DNA from: VGJV01 sp964555255
Lineage (GTDB): Bacteria; Patescibacteriota; Minisyncoccia; UBA6257; 2-01-FULL-56-20
DNA length: 64,000 nucleotides
Reading direction: 5' to 3'
Assembly: GCA_964555255.1 (NCBI GenBank)
Contig: CAZKRG010000001.1
Location: 3,992-67,991, forward strand
Below are positions 1 to 7,581 of the stretch, piece by piece. Position numbers and translations under genes: made by a program. The number at the start of each line of letters is the position of its first letter. Positions within the stretch are counted from its first letter, which is position 1. The notes below the pieces were generated by a model that was not told the DNA's origin, did not search any database, and worked only from the letters and a program-made list of their open reading frames with translations.

Positions 1-1635
1 CTTTCGGAACATCTCGTGGCGGAAGTGTGGCGCGATGGCGGCCACTTTATTCAAGAGTATAAACGCGGGATACCGACGGCAAAAGTGAAAAAGGTGGGGA
101 GCGGCGATCACACCGGCACAAAAGTCACGTTCTTCCCCGATGCGCAAATCTTCTCGGAACGGGAATGGAATCCGAAGCGGATTATGGATCACTTGCGCCA
201 GCAGGCGTACCTCACGAAAGGAGTACGCATCAATTTCTATGACTGGCGCGGAGAATTCCCACTCTTCTATGGTTTCTACTTTGAAGGTGGTCTCCTCTCC
301 TTTGCAAAACATCTCACGCGCAACAAAAAAACATTACAGGAAGAAGTATTCCATGTAATAAAAACCCAAAACAACATCGAGATTGAAGCCGCATTTCTTT
401 ACGTCGACGACACCAAAACCGAAGAACTTTCTTTTGCAAACAACATCTACACTCCCGATGGCGGTATGCATCTCACGGGCTTCCGCTCCGCCTTGACCCG
501 AACCTTAAACAACTACGCCCGCGCGGAAGGATACCTCAAGGAAAAAGAAGAGAATTTTACCGCAGATGACGTGCGCGAGGGTCTCGTCGCCGTCCTCTTA
601 GTGAAACTCCGCGAACCGCAGTTCGAAGGGCAAACAAAAGCCCGCCTCGGAAATCCCGAAGCCCGCACCGCAAGCGAAGCAGTCATCAACGAGAGTCTCA
701 AAGAATTTCTCGAACGCCATCCGCAAGAAGCGCGCCATGTGGTGGAAAAAGTACTCCTCACTGCCAAAGCAAGAATTGCCGCAAAAGCCGCCAAAGAAAC
801 CGTGCTTCGCAAAGGCGCCCTCGAGGGACTCACCCTTCCTGGCAAACTTGCCGATTGCACTTCGAAGGACCCGAGCGAATCTGAACTCTTTATTGTAGAG
901 GGAGATTCCGCCGGCGGTTCGGCTAAGCAAGGCCGCGAACGGCGCACCCAAGCAATCTTCCCCCTCCGCGGGAAACCATTAAATGTAGAACGCGCCCGGA
1001 TGGACAAAATGCTTGCAAACAATGAAATTCGCTCGCTCGTCATCGCTATCGGTACTGCAATCGCGGAAGAATTTAATATGACGAGTCTCCGCTATCACAA
1101 AATAATTCTTATGAGTGATGCGGACGTAGACGGCGCGCACATCCGCACACTTCTTCTCACGCTCTTCTATCGCCACTTCCGCCCTGTGGTAGAAGGAGGA
1201 TTCCTCTACATCGCCCAACCTCCTCTCTACCGCCTCCAAAGAGGAAAAGAAATTCAGTACGCATGGAGCGACACTCAAAAAGATAAAATTTTAAAGGAGC
1301 TCACAGATGCAAAAGCAGCAAAAGGAGGGAAGGTAAAGAAGGTGGAAGCTCCTGCGGATCAAGAACAAGAAGCTGAGGGCGGACCCTCAGATTCGGAGGG
1401 TGGAGAAAAGATCGCGGGAGTGAATGTGCAACGGTACAAAGGATTGGGAGAAATGAACCCCGAACAACTCTGGGAAACCACCATGAATCCCGAGCACCGT
1501 ACCCTCCGGCAAGTGAGTGTCGCAGATGCAGAAGAAGCCGATCATCTTTTTGACATTCTTATGGGCGACGAAGTGGAACCGCGCAAAAAATTCATCCAAA
1601 CGCACGCAACTTCGGTACAAAACCTTGATATATAA
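1..1635 (+). CDS. gyrB: DNA gyrase subunit B, 5'-truncated by window edge
   Basis: ATP-dependent type II topoisomerase B subunit, which introduces negative supercoils together with GyrA. The reading frame is open from base 1, so the N-terminal ATPase part lies outside the window. Visible are the transducer domain, the TOPRIM signature EGDSAGGSAKQGR (nt 898 onward), PLRGKPLN, the metal-binding DADVDGAHIR motif (nt 1117-1146) and the C-terminal QRYKGLGEMNP motif. The ETTMNPEHR sequence favours GyrB over ParE. A low-complexity Lys/Glu/Gly-rich insert lies between the DADVDG region and QRYKGLGEM (about nt 1303-1420). It carries a perfect small palindrome at 1373-1390, which looks like an in-frame repeat insertion. 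The next genes are secE and nusG on the same strand. Confidence 0.97.
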   Translation, partial: LSEHLVAEVWRDGGHFIQEYKRGIPTAKVKKVGSGDHTGTKVTFFPDAQIFSEREWNPKRIMDHLRQQAYLTKGVRINFYDWRGEFPLFYGFYFEGGLLSFAKHLTRNKKTLQEEVFHVIKTQNNIEIEAAFLYVDDTKTEELSFANNIYTPDGGMHLTGFRSALTRTLNNYARAEGYLKEKEENFTADDVREGLVAVLLVKLREPQFEGQTKARLGNPEARTASEAVINESLKEFLERHPQEARHVVEKVLLTAKARIAAKAAKETVLRKGALEGLTLPGKLADCTSKDPSESELFIVEGDSAGGSAKQGRERRTQAIFPLRGKPLNVERARMDKMLANNEIRSLVIAIGTAIAEEFNMTSLRYHKIILMSDADVDGAHIRTLLLTLFYRHFRPVVEGGFLYIAQPPLYRLQRGKEIQYAWSDTQKDKILKELTDAKAAKGGKVKKVEAPADQEQEAEGGPSDSEGGEKIAGVNVQRYKGLGEMNPEQLWETTMNPEHRTLRQVSVADAEEADHLFDILMGDEVEPRKKFIQTHATSVQNLDI

Positions 1636-1692
1636 TGCAACTTATAATGAATAACATTCTTTTTCATAAGTCATAAGTACTTGTATTTTTAG

Positions 1693-1723
1693 AGTTATGA
1701 TGATATAAAGAACCATCATAACT
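1693..1723 (+). promoter_or_regulatory. Perfect 10-bp inverted repeat upstream of secE
   Basis: The arms AGTTATGATG (1693-1702) and CATCATAACT (1714-1723) are exact reverse complements separated by 11 nt. The hairpin lies 15 nt before the secE start codon. It is AT-rich with no T-tract, so it is not a standard terminator. It could be an operator or a leader hairpin between gyrB and secE-nusG. Function unknown. Confidence 0.4.
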
Positions 1724-1738
1724 CCTTTCTTAGGTATA

Positions 1739-1924
1739 ATGAGTAGATTAAAAAAATTTTTACAGGAATCTCGCGAGGAATTCCGGCATGTAAACTGGCC
1801 CACGCGCCAAGAAGCAACCCGCCTCACTACCATCGTAGTAGGACTCTCCGTAGGACTCTCGGCATTCCTCGGATTTTTCGATTTTGTGTTTACCACGGTC
1901 GTGCGAACAATCATTACGCGTTAA
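1739..1924 (+). CDS. secE: Preprotein translocase subunit SecE
   Basis: Single-span SecE clamps the SecY channel in the cytoplasmic membrane. The 61-residue protein has the family layout: an amphipathic N-terminal helix (SRLKKFLQESREEF), the conserved VNWPTRQEA motif at about residues 19-27, then one hydrophobic helix (about residues 33-55). It is followed after 23 nt by nusG, the classical secE-nusG pairing. The short single-TM form is normal for most bacteria. No strong Shine-Dalgarno is visible; the start is fixed by the conserved N-terminus. Confidence 0.95.
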   Translation: MSRLKKFLQESREEFRHVNWPTRQEATRLTTIVVGLSVGLSAFLGFFDFVFTTVVRTIITR

Positions 1925-1947
1925 TCACTAATTATTAACAATACACC

Positions 1948-2505
1948 ATGCCTAAACTCGAAGCCCAACAAGAAAACGGGAAGCGAGAATGGTACGCTGT
2001 CCAAACATACTCTGGATATGAAGAAGCAGTTGCACGCTACTTGAAACAGCGCATCGAATCGCTCACTATGAGCGATAAGATATTTAATGTAATCGTTCCT
2101 AAAGAAAAGAGGATCAGAGTAAAAAGTGGCCGCCGTCAAACTATTGAGGAAAAAATCTATCCAGGATACGTACTCGTGGACATGATCCTCACCGAAGATT
2201 CCTGGTATGTAGTGCGAAACACCCCCCGCGTGACCGGATTTGTAGGTCCCGACAACACGAAACCCACCCCTCTCTCAAAAACAGAGGTGGAATCCTTGCT
2301 TTCGCGCATCGGCAAAGACGAAAATAAATTTACAATGGATCTTAAAATAGGAGATCTCATAAAAATTATCGACGGCCCATTCAAAGAGTACGATGGTAAA
2401 ATTGCAGAAGTGGATGAAACGCGGAATCGCGTGAAAGTGATGGTGCCCATCTTCGGTCGAGATACCGCAGTCGAGCTTGATTCCTTGCAAGTCAAGAAAC
2501 TTTGA
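1948..2505 (+). CDS. nusG: Transcription termination/antitermination protein NusG
   Basis: Transcription elongation factor that bridges RNA polymerase and Rho or the ribosome. The 185-residue protein has an N-terminal NGN domain (WYAVQTYSGYEEAVARYL near residues 14-31; YPGYVLV; PRVTGFVG) and a C-terminal KOW domain (IGDLIKIIDGPFKEYDG, then VPIFGRDTAVELD). Length and motifs are standard. The usual ribosomal protein operon (rplK, rplA) does not follow; rpsR comes next instead. The upstream spacer contains 7-bp periodic units (CACTAAT, TATTAAC). Confidence 0.97.
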   Translation: MPKLEAQQENGKREWYAVQTYSGYEEAVARYLKQRIESLTMSDKIFNVIVPKEKRIRVKSGRRQTIEEKIYPGYVLVDMILTEDSWYVVRNTPRVTGFVGPDNTKPTPLSKTEVESLLSRIGKDENKFTMDLKIGDLIKIIDGPFKEYDGKIAEVDETRNRVKVMVPIFGRDTAVELDSLQVKKL

Positions 2506-2617
2506 TGGGAAATAAAAAAGAAAAGGTCAAAAAGAAAGAATATGAAGCTTCGTCCCGAAAGAGCTTCTAAAATTAACCCTCTTTACTTTTTTCTATTTAC
2601 TATTTACATTTCCTCCC

Positions 2618-2821
2618 ATGGCGCAACAGTGCTTTTTCTGCTCCCAAAATTTGAAAACAATCGATTATAAAGAAATCGATCTTTTGAAACGATTTATCTC
2701 GAGTCAGGCAAAAATCATCGACCCCAAACACACGGGAATCTGTGCCTCGCACCAACGAAAGCTCGCGGAAGCCATCAAACGCGCACGCTTCATGGCACTC
2801 CTCCCCTTCGTGCGAAGATAA
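2618..2821 (+). CDS. rpsR: 30S ribosomal protein bS18
   Basis: Small-subunit protein of 67 residues. It shows the bS18 signature: a CFFC pair near the N-terminus, IDYKEIDLLKRFIS, then the basic RKLAEAIKRARFMALLPFV C-terminus. In most bacteria rpsR lies with rpsF and ssb; here it stands alone between nusG and a PAP2 phosphatase, consistent with the scattered ribosomal genes of CPR genomes. The 112-nt spacer before it contains three period-7 units (TTCTATT, TACTATT, TACATTT at 2591-2611). Confidence 0.96.
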   Translation: MAQQCFFCSQNLKTIDYKEIDLLKRFISSQAKIIDPKHTGICASHQRKLAEAIKRARFMALLPFVRR

Positions 2822-2854
2822 AACCGAAAATAGCACTCTTTCTCCCAAGATGAT

Positions 2855-3415
2855 ATGAATGAAGCCCTCGCACAATGGCTTTTCAATGCAAGCTTTAAGA
2901 ACAGCTTCCTAGATTTTTTCATAATATTTTTTTCGAACTATTTTCCCTATCTTATCGGTCTCGGATTTCTAACATTTCTCGCGGTTAAAGAACGCGGCCG
3001 CAAACGCCTTTTTATACTCCTCGAGACTACACTCACCATACTTCTCTCACGAGGAATACTCACTGAAGCCATCCGCTTTTTTCATCCTGTGGCACGCCCC
3101 TTCCAGGTTTGGCAAGTCACCCCCTTAGTTCACGAAACACTCAATACCTCATTTCCTTCTGGACATGCTACCTTTTTCTTTGCACTCGCAACCACCCTCC
3201 TTTTTTACAACCGCACATGGGGAAGTTGGTTTCTTCTCTTCGCAATTATGAATGGGATTGCGCGTGTTACAGCGGGAGTGCATTGGCCATTAGACATCGT
3301 AGGGGGTGCGGGAATTGGCATAGTTTCCAGTCTCGTAATCAACCTTCTTCTCCACAATTCATGGAAAATGCTCACATATAAAACTGATTCACTGTCCAAA
3401 AAAGAGCTGATGTAA
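2855..3415 (+). CDS. PAP2-family membrane phosphatase
   Basis: Integral membrane phosphatase of the PAP2 superfamily, 186 residues. The three-part active site is visible: a relaxed motif 1 ending in ARPF (about residue 73), motif 2 PSGHATFF (about residues 99-106) and motif 3 ARVTAGVHWPLDIVGG with the catalytic His. Several hydrophobic helices surround these. By family the substrate may be undecaprenyl pyrophosphate or phosphatidylglycerophosphate; the sequence alone does not decide. The 3' end overlaps the convergent NUDIX gene by 27 bp. Confidence 0.9.
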   Translation: MNEALAQWLFNASFKNSFLDFFIIFFSNYFPYLIGLGFLTFLAVKERGRKRLFILLETTLTILLSRGILTEAIRFFHPVARPFQVWQVTPLVHETLNTSFPSGHATFFFALATTLLFYNRTWGSWFLLFAIMNGIARVTAGVHWPLDIVGGAGIGIVSSLVINLLLHNSWKMLTYKTDSLSKKELM

Positions 3416-3958
3416 TCGGACCCTCGCAGAAGAATCGAAACGCGCGCGAAGGAGATCCAGTTTTAAATCCCGATCGTGGAAGCGCGGCTCATTTGCGAGC
3501 GCGAGAAACTCCTCAAAAGAGATGGGGAGAATTGTTATCTTTTCACCCGGATCAAGATGGGGAACCTGTTGCGGCACGCAATTTCGAGCAATATACACAG
3601 AGATAGTCCAATCAATTTTTCCTACCGGCTGCTGCTCGTTCCATAATTCCCAATCTTTAGAAACATATCCCAGCTCTTCGAGCAATTCCCGCTGCGCGGC
3701 GGCTAATGAACGTTCCCCCTTCTCCACACGCCCCCCGGGAAGAGCGAGGTACGGCCTCACCGAATCCGGCTGCTCCTCTTCTATAATCAAAATTTTTTCC
3801 CCGACGGTAGCAATAACCTCCACCGTATCTGGACGCTTCAGTTTCTCGAACGTAGCGGTAGTGCCATCATACATCTTTTGCTCCCATTGCCATACCTCAA
3901 AAATTTCTCCCTGAAACACACACTTCGCCTGCGGGGGAATCTTTTTTTTAGACATCAT
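3389..3958 (-). CDS. NUDIX hydrolase, ADP-ribose pyrophosphatase-like
   Basis: Hydrolyses nucleoside diphosphates linked to another moiety. The Nudix box is complete: GGRVEKGERSLAAAQ followed by RELLEELGY, matching the Gx5Ex7REUxEExGU pattern. The preceding region with a Glu-rich strand (ILIIEEEQ) and LALPGGR resembles ADP-ribose pyrophosphatases. Its start overlaps the stop of the upstream deoxynucleotide hydrolase-like gene by 4 bp (3955-3958), so the two are probably translationally coupled and both serve nucleotide-pool clean-up. It is the last gene of the minus-strand parA-parB operon. Confidence 0.9.
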   Translation of the reverse strand: MMSKKKIPPQAKCVFQGEIFEVWQWEQKMYDGTTATFEKLKRPDTVEVIATVGEKILIIEEEQPDSVRPYLALPGGRVEKGERSLAAAQRELLEELGYVSKDWELWNEQQPVGKIDWTISVYIARNCVPQQVPHLDPGEKITILPISFEEFLALANEPRFHDRDLKLDLLRARFDSSARVRLHQLFFGQ

Positions 3959-4398
3959 TTTTTAACCTTCTTGTTTTTCTCAAGTCCTCCAAAAAATTCA
4001 TTGAAAATTTGTGTAAGCTCATCGATGACAATATAGGGTGCCACTCGGAAATTCGGATTCCCCGCAATCATGGGGGAAAGATTCCTATCGTCATGCTCGC
4101 GGAAGAGACACAACACTAGCTTTCGCAAACTTTCTGCACACCGAAGCTCATATCCCACCCCCAGACTCGCGGTCGTCACCTCGGCCACAATTACATCTGC
4201 CTCCTCCAACCAGCGCATATCGCGATCGTAAATCTCCTCATCACTGATATTGGTCTCTTTCCCCTCTTCGGTAAACCGTCCAGCTTCTACGTGTTCAGTT
4301 ACCACCTCACCATATTTTCGGAGCAAAGGAATAATTTGGAGATACCATTGCCGATCTCCTCGACCTCCTCGGATTGCTGCAATAAAATAAATTTTCAT
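3955..4398 (-). CDS. Nucleoside 2-deoxyribosyltransferase / DNPH1-like N-glycosidase
   Basis: A 147-residue protein of the nucleoside deoxyribosyltransferase superfamily. Family features seen: an N-terminal strand then IRGGRGD (residues about 9-15), the D-x-x-W-L-EEADVIVAEVT stretch and the SLGVGYELRCAE motif that forms the deoxyribose-binding site with catalytic Glu. These fit the DNPH1/Rcl branch, which cleaves 2'-deoxynucleoside 5'-monophosphates, more than the classic transferase, but the assignment is by motif only. Lys-rich C-terminal tail. Coupled to the NUDIX gene. Confidence 0.8.
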   Translation of the reverse strand: MKIYFIAAIRGGRGDRQWYLQIIPLLRKYGEVVTEHVEAGRFTEEGKETNISDEEIYDRDMRWLEEADVIVAEVTTASLGVGYELRCAESLRKLVLCLFREHDDRNLSPMIAGNPNFRVAPYIVIDELTQIFNEFFGGLEKNKKVKK

Positions 4399-4446
4399 CC
4401 TTGTGCTATAGTTACTCCATTTCCCAAAGGTGTCAACTGAAAAACA

Positions 4447-5499
4447 CTATCTCTCCTTCCCCCCTCCCAATCGCTGCAGAATATTTTTAAGCTCTTCCGG
4501 AGAATAGAAAAGAATGGTAATTTTCCCCCCCATCTCACTCTGTGCAATCTTCACGGGAGTACCCAACTCTGCTGATAACTGCTCCTCAAGCGTAATAAAC
4601 TCTGGAGAAAGTATGGAGGTTTTTTTTTCTTGAGATGCCACTTCTAATATTCCTACTCCCTGATTCCGTACCGCAATGCGCTGGCGCAATTCTCGGGTGG
4701 TAAAATGCCTATCTAGAAGATCTCGGAACAATTTCTCTTGTGTTTCTGGATCCATCACTGCAAGAAGGAGACGCGCATGGCTTTCGCTAATCTCCCCCTT
4801 ACTCACCGCTTCTTGAATATAAGAGGGAAGATCGAGAAGCCGAAGGGTGTTCGCAACTACCTCGCGGCTCTTCCCTAAACGAGTGGCAATTTCTCGCTGG
4901 GTAAGGCGAAATTCGTCTTGCAAGCGCGCAAATGCGCGGGCCATCTCCAGAGGATTAAGATTTTCCCGCTGGATGTTTTCAATAACTGCCATTTCAAGCC
5001 GATCCCGTTCAGCTTCTATGGTACGCACAATCGCGGGAACCCGCGGAAGCCCCAAGCGCTTCGCCGCCATAAGACGACGCTCCCCTGCAATCAATTCGTA
5101 GGAAACGGAAATACCACTCAGAGTCTCTCGTTCCACCTTCGTCACTACAAGCGGCTGGAGAATTCCAAATTCCCGGATGGACTGCGCAAGTTCAAGAAGC
5201 GGTCCCTCCTCAAACTCCTTCCGAGGCTGGTGCGGGTTGGGAGCAATTTTATCGGTTTCAATTTGAAATATTGCGAACTGTCCACTACGTTCCGCATGTG
5301 TTTCGCTGGGACGCTCAGAATGCGTAACAACGGGAGCTACGAGTGGAGGAGTAGAAGAAGCCTCTTGGGAAAATCCCAATGCCGCCGAGAAATTGGGCTG
5401 CTGCGGAAGCGCCTGCTGCGCTTCTGGTTCTCCCGGGGGAAGCTTCGGCTCTTCCGGATCCGACGGGGGTATAAGTGATTCTAATCCTTTACCCAACAT
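4447..5499 (-). CDS. parB: Chromosome-partitioning protein ParB
   Basis: CTP-dependent DNA clamp that loads at parS and guides chromosome segregation. The 350-residue protein has a Pro/Gln-rich N-terminal linker of about 70 residues, then the ParB nuclease-fold domain (NPHQPRKEFEE, GILQPLVV, GERRLMAAKRLGL), a helix-turn-helix (TQREIATRLGKSREVVANTL), the arch ISESHARLLLAV, and a C-terminal dimerisation part. The GERR motif is the CTP-binding box. It is 21 nt downstream of parA. No consensus parS (TGTTTCACGTGAAACA) was found nearby. Confidence 0.95.
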   Translation of the reverse strand: MLGKGLESLIPPSDPEEPKLPPGEPEAQQALPQQPNFSAALGFSQEASSTPPLVAPVVTHSERPSETHAERSGQFAIFQIETDKIAPNPHQPRKEFEEGPLLELAQSIREFGILQPLVVTKVERETLSGISVSYELIAGERRLMAAKRLGLPRVPAIVRTIEAERDRLEMAVIENIQRENLNPLEMARAFARLQDEFRLTQREIATRLGKSREVVANTLRLLDLPSYIQEAVSKGEISESHARLLLAVMDPETQEKLFRDLLDRHFTTRELRQRIAVRNQGVGILEVASQEKKTSILSPEFITLEEQLSAELGTPVKIAQSEMGGKITILFYSPEELKNILQRLGGGKER

Positions 5500-5520
5500 A
5501 GATATTGTAATTCTACGCTA

Positions 5521-6360
5521 TTATGCAACAACTCCGAAATTGCCAAAATCTGGACTCATGAGCAGCGTATGTGGGGCAGCCACATCATGATGAGAAACAT
5601 GTTCCTCCGCAAGAATCTCCTGCGCTAATCGCTCGTAGGCGAGCGCTCCCGCGGAATCGGGGCGGTAGAGTGCCACTGGTTTTGAAAAACTGGGGGCTTC
5701 AGCTAACGCTACGCTTCGCGGAATCTCGGTAATAAATACTTTGTGGGGAAAATTGGCGCGCAAGTTTGCGGCTACCTCTCGACTAAATCGCTCCCGAGTA
5801 TTGAGCATGGTAACAAGCGCCCCGGCAACCTTGAGTGGATGTTTTAAGTGAGCACGAATCAGTTTCACCGTCTCAAGGAGCTGCCCGATCCCCTCCAAGC
5901 TGTAATACTCTGCTTGCACCGGAATAAGCACCTCATCCGATGCCACGAGGCCATTGACGGTGAGAAGACTCAAACTCGGAGGAAGATCAATCAACACATA
6001 ATGATACTTGTGTCGCACCCGATGGAGAAATTTCCGCAGATATGACTCCCTTGCGGGAACATTCACGAGTTCCACGAGTGCCCCTGCAAGATGAGGCGCC
6101 GCGGGTACCAGCTGCAAATGGGTAAGAGTAGTGGCGCACGTCACTGCTTCCGGTGAAGTAAGTCCGAGCATCCCGTGATACACGCTCTTTTGTAATTTCA
6201 TCGGCGAGGTTCCGAGCGCCGAACTTGCATTGCCTTGCGGATCAAAGTCCACGAGAAGCACCTTGCGTCCTAAAATTGCGAGATACGCGGCAAGGTTCAC
6301 CGCGGTCGTGGTTTTCCCCACGCCCCCCTTCTGATTACAGATTGCGATCACCCGCGCCAT
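5521..6360 (-). CDS. parA: Chromosome-partitioning ATPase ParA/Soj
   Basis: Deviant Walker-A ATPase that works with ParB. From the chosen start (MARVIAICNQ) the motifs are KGGVGKTTTAVNLA (residues about 10-23), DFDPQGN, and DLPPSLSLLTVNG (Walker B). Two upstream in-frame Met codons (6390, 6432) would add 10 or 24 residues that are not typical of the family, so 6360 is preferred. The C-terminal tail of about 25 residues is unusual and poorly conserved. The DNA upstream forms a long inverted repeat that may regulate the operon. Confidence 0.94.
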   Translation of the reverse strand: MARVIAICNQKGGVGKTTTAVNLAAYLAILGRKVLLVDFDPQGNASSALGTSPMKLQKSVYHGMLGLTSPEAVTCATTLTHLQLVPAAPHLAGALVELVNVPARESYLRKFLHRVRHKYHYVLIDLPPSLSLLTVNGLVASDEVLIPVQAEYYSLEGIGQLLETVKLIRAHLKHPLKVAGALVTMLNTRERFSREVAANLRANFPHKVFITEIPRSVALAEAPSFSKPVALYRPDSAGALAYERLAQEILAEEHVSHHDVAAPHTLLMSPDFGNFGVVA

Positions 6361-6394
6361 ATGAGTTGATTTTACGGGATTTTTCGTCATAATC

Positions 6395-6454
6395 AACCCG
6401 GTAGTAGAACTGCGAACAGAAAAATCAAACAATTCGCAGTTTCACTACCGGGTA
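6395..6454. repeat. 22-bp imperfect inverted repeat upstream of parA
   Basis: Arm 6395-6416 (AACCCGGTAGTAGAACTGCG..) and arm 6433-6454 are reverse complements with three mismatches around a 16-nt AT-rich loop. A second small perfect hairpin follows (CGAAACT 6459-6465, AGTTTCG 6472-6478). The structure covers the distal parA start candidates and the intergenic space to tRNA-Leu. It could be an operator, a leader hairpin or the end of a lost mobile element. It does not match parS. Confidence 0.6.
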
Positions 6455-6598
6455 AACCCGAAACTGTTAAAAGTTTCGAGGCCTCGCCGAGAATAGTATG
6501 CCGCGGTGGGCTGGATGTGAAGCATTCAGCGGGCACAAAAGTGCCCAGGGCCACCACCGCATACAGTTTTTTGCTCGAGGCTCAGCCGAGATGTATAT

Positions 6599-6682
6599 GC
6601 CGCGGTGGCGGAACTGGCAGACGCACAGGATTCAAAACCCTGCGATCGCAAGGTCATGTGGGTTCAACTCCCACCCGCGGCA
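6599..6682 (+). tRNA. tRNA-Leu (anticodon CAA)
   Basis: Cloverleaf read by eye. The acceptor GCCGCGG pairs with CCGCGGC, the D-stem is GCG/CGC, and the anticodon loop TTCAAAA sits on CAGG/CCTG, giving anticodon CAA. There is a long class-II variable arm, and the T-arm is GTGGG TTCAACT CCCAC. Discriminator A at 6682, with CA following. The 3' end of this gene is duplicated downstream (see repeat). Confidence 0.93.
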
Positions 6683-6885
6683 CATTAACTCAATCATGTT
6701 TAATTCGCGGGTGGGAGTTGGACAAAGGGTGGGCTGGCCCGCCTCGCCGGAGCTCCAGCGATGCGAGAGGGAAGGCTATCGGATTCCCTCCGTGAAGGAA
6801 AACCGCGGAGCGGATGTGAAAAACCGTGGGTTTCTCAAGCGCAATCCCGAATACGTCGAGGGTGAGCAGTGAAACTCCCACCCGC
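6666..6885. repeat. Copies of the tRNA-Leu 3' end, one inverted and one direct
   Basis: The tRNA T-arm/acceptor segment AACTCCCACCCGCG (6666-6679) recurs as an exact reverse complement at 6706-6719. It recurs directly as AACTCCCACCCGC at 6873-6885, followed by a similar ACATTAA. Duplication of a tRNA 3' end is the usual trace of site-specific integration, but only about 200 bp separate the copies, so at most a remnant is left. The 6720-6870 stretch between has no recognisable gene. Confidence 0.55.
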
Positions 6886-6904
6886 AGAACATTAATCTAG
6901 CAAC

Positions 6905-7341
6905 TTACAGGTCACGGTCGGAACTTTCTCCTCCAACATAAGGCAAAATAAGAACTTGGTATTTAAAAACCAAATCATCACCTTCCCCATCGAAAATCCT
7001 TTTTTGACAGCAACCATAGGGAAAAATTGTTTGTCCATTCCATTCAAACGGAAAAGTATCCTTACCAAAGTCAGCATGATCGCGATGCCACTTTCCCTTT
7101 TTTGTATTAGTTCGAATAGTTTTCACAATGTAAGCAGCAAATTCAAGGGCAATGCCATTAAGCCCTTCCATGTTCTTTGTTTTGTGAAAGTCAACACTTA
7201 CATCGTTAAGAATTTTCTCAACATTTTTGATCGATGAATGAGAAAATCCAATGTTAGTCCAAAACCACTCGCTATCTTAAGAGCGAGTTCGCAAAGGCAA
7301 TTTTCAAGCACTTCCTCAACTGGGTTAGTAGATTTGTCCAT
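6905..7341 (-). pseudogene. Small hypothetical gene split by a frameshift
   Basis: Not recognised. Starting at ATG 7341 a frame reads MDKSTNPVEEVLENCLCELA and would soon stop. From about 7277 a second frame takes over with plausible coding sequence (DSEWFWTNIGFSHSSIKNVE .. FPFEWNGQTIFPYGCC .. YQVLILPYVGG) and ends with TAA at 6905-6907. A single missing base near 7275-7280 explains both halves, giving a protein of about 145 residues. An internal ATG (7171) could still express the last 88 residues. The gene lies between a tRNA-Leu remnant and a tRNA pair, a typical site for acquired genes. Confidence 0.5.
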
Positions 7342-7344
7342 TTG

Positions 7345-7416
7345 TGCCGACGGGAGGAATCGGACCTCCGACCCGACGCTTATGAAACGTCTGCTCTGCC
7401 ACTGAGCTACGTCGGC
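7345..7416 (-). tRNA. tRNA-Met (anticodon CAT, elongator type)
   Basis: Acceptor GCCGACG/CGTCGGC, D-stem GCTC/GAGC, anticodon stem GACGT/GCGTC (four good pairs) with loop TTCATAA, T-arm GGAGG TCCGATT CCTCC, discriminator A. The paired first base (G1-C72) distinguishes it from the initiator next to it. A tRNA-Ile2 with modified CAT anticodon cannot be excluded from sequence alone. Confidence 0.9.
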
Positions 7417-7422
7417 AATCTG

Positions 7423-7494
7423 TTGCGGGGGCGGGAATTGAACCCACTACCTCAAGCTTATGGGGCTTGCGAGCAACCGTTGCTCCTCCCCGCG
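7423..7494 (-). tRNA. Initiator tRNA-fMet (anticodon CAT)
   Basis: Acceptor CGCGGGG against CCCCGCA leaves the C1:A72 mismatch that marks bacterial initiator tRNAs. D-stem GAGCA/TGCTC, anticodon stem CAAGC/GCTTG with loop CCCATAA, T-arm GTGGG TTCAATT CCCGC, discriminator A. The anticodon stem lacks the usual run of three G-C pairs, a small departure from the classic initiator. It is 6 nt upstream of tRNA-Met on the same strand. Confidence 0.9.
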
Positions 7495-7581
7495 GGAAAA
7501 TTCTATAGTAAATACCTGAATTGTCAAAATCAGGGAAAATCCTAGCTTTTTTGATGTTCCGTCTTTTGCTCGAAAAGTCTA

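Noticed and set aside
513..1043. 176-codon minus-strand frame across gyrB
   Set aside because: Ser/Arg-rich shadow of the gyrB frame with no family features.
4447..6600. Replication origin next to parAB
   Set aside because: No dnaA, dnaN or cluster of DnaA boxes could be recognised; hairpins alone are not enough.
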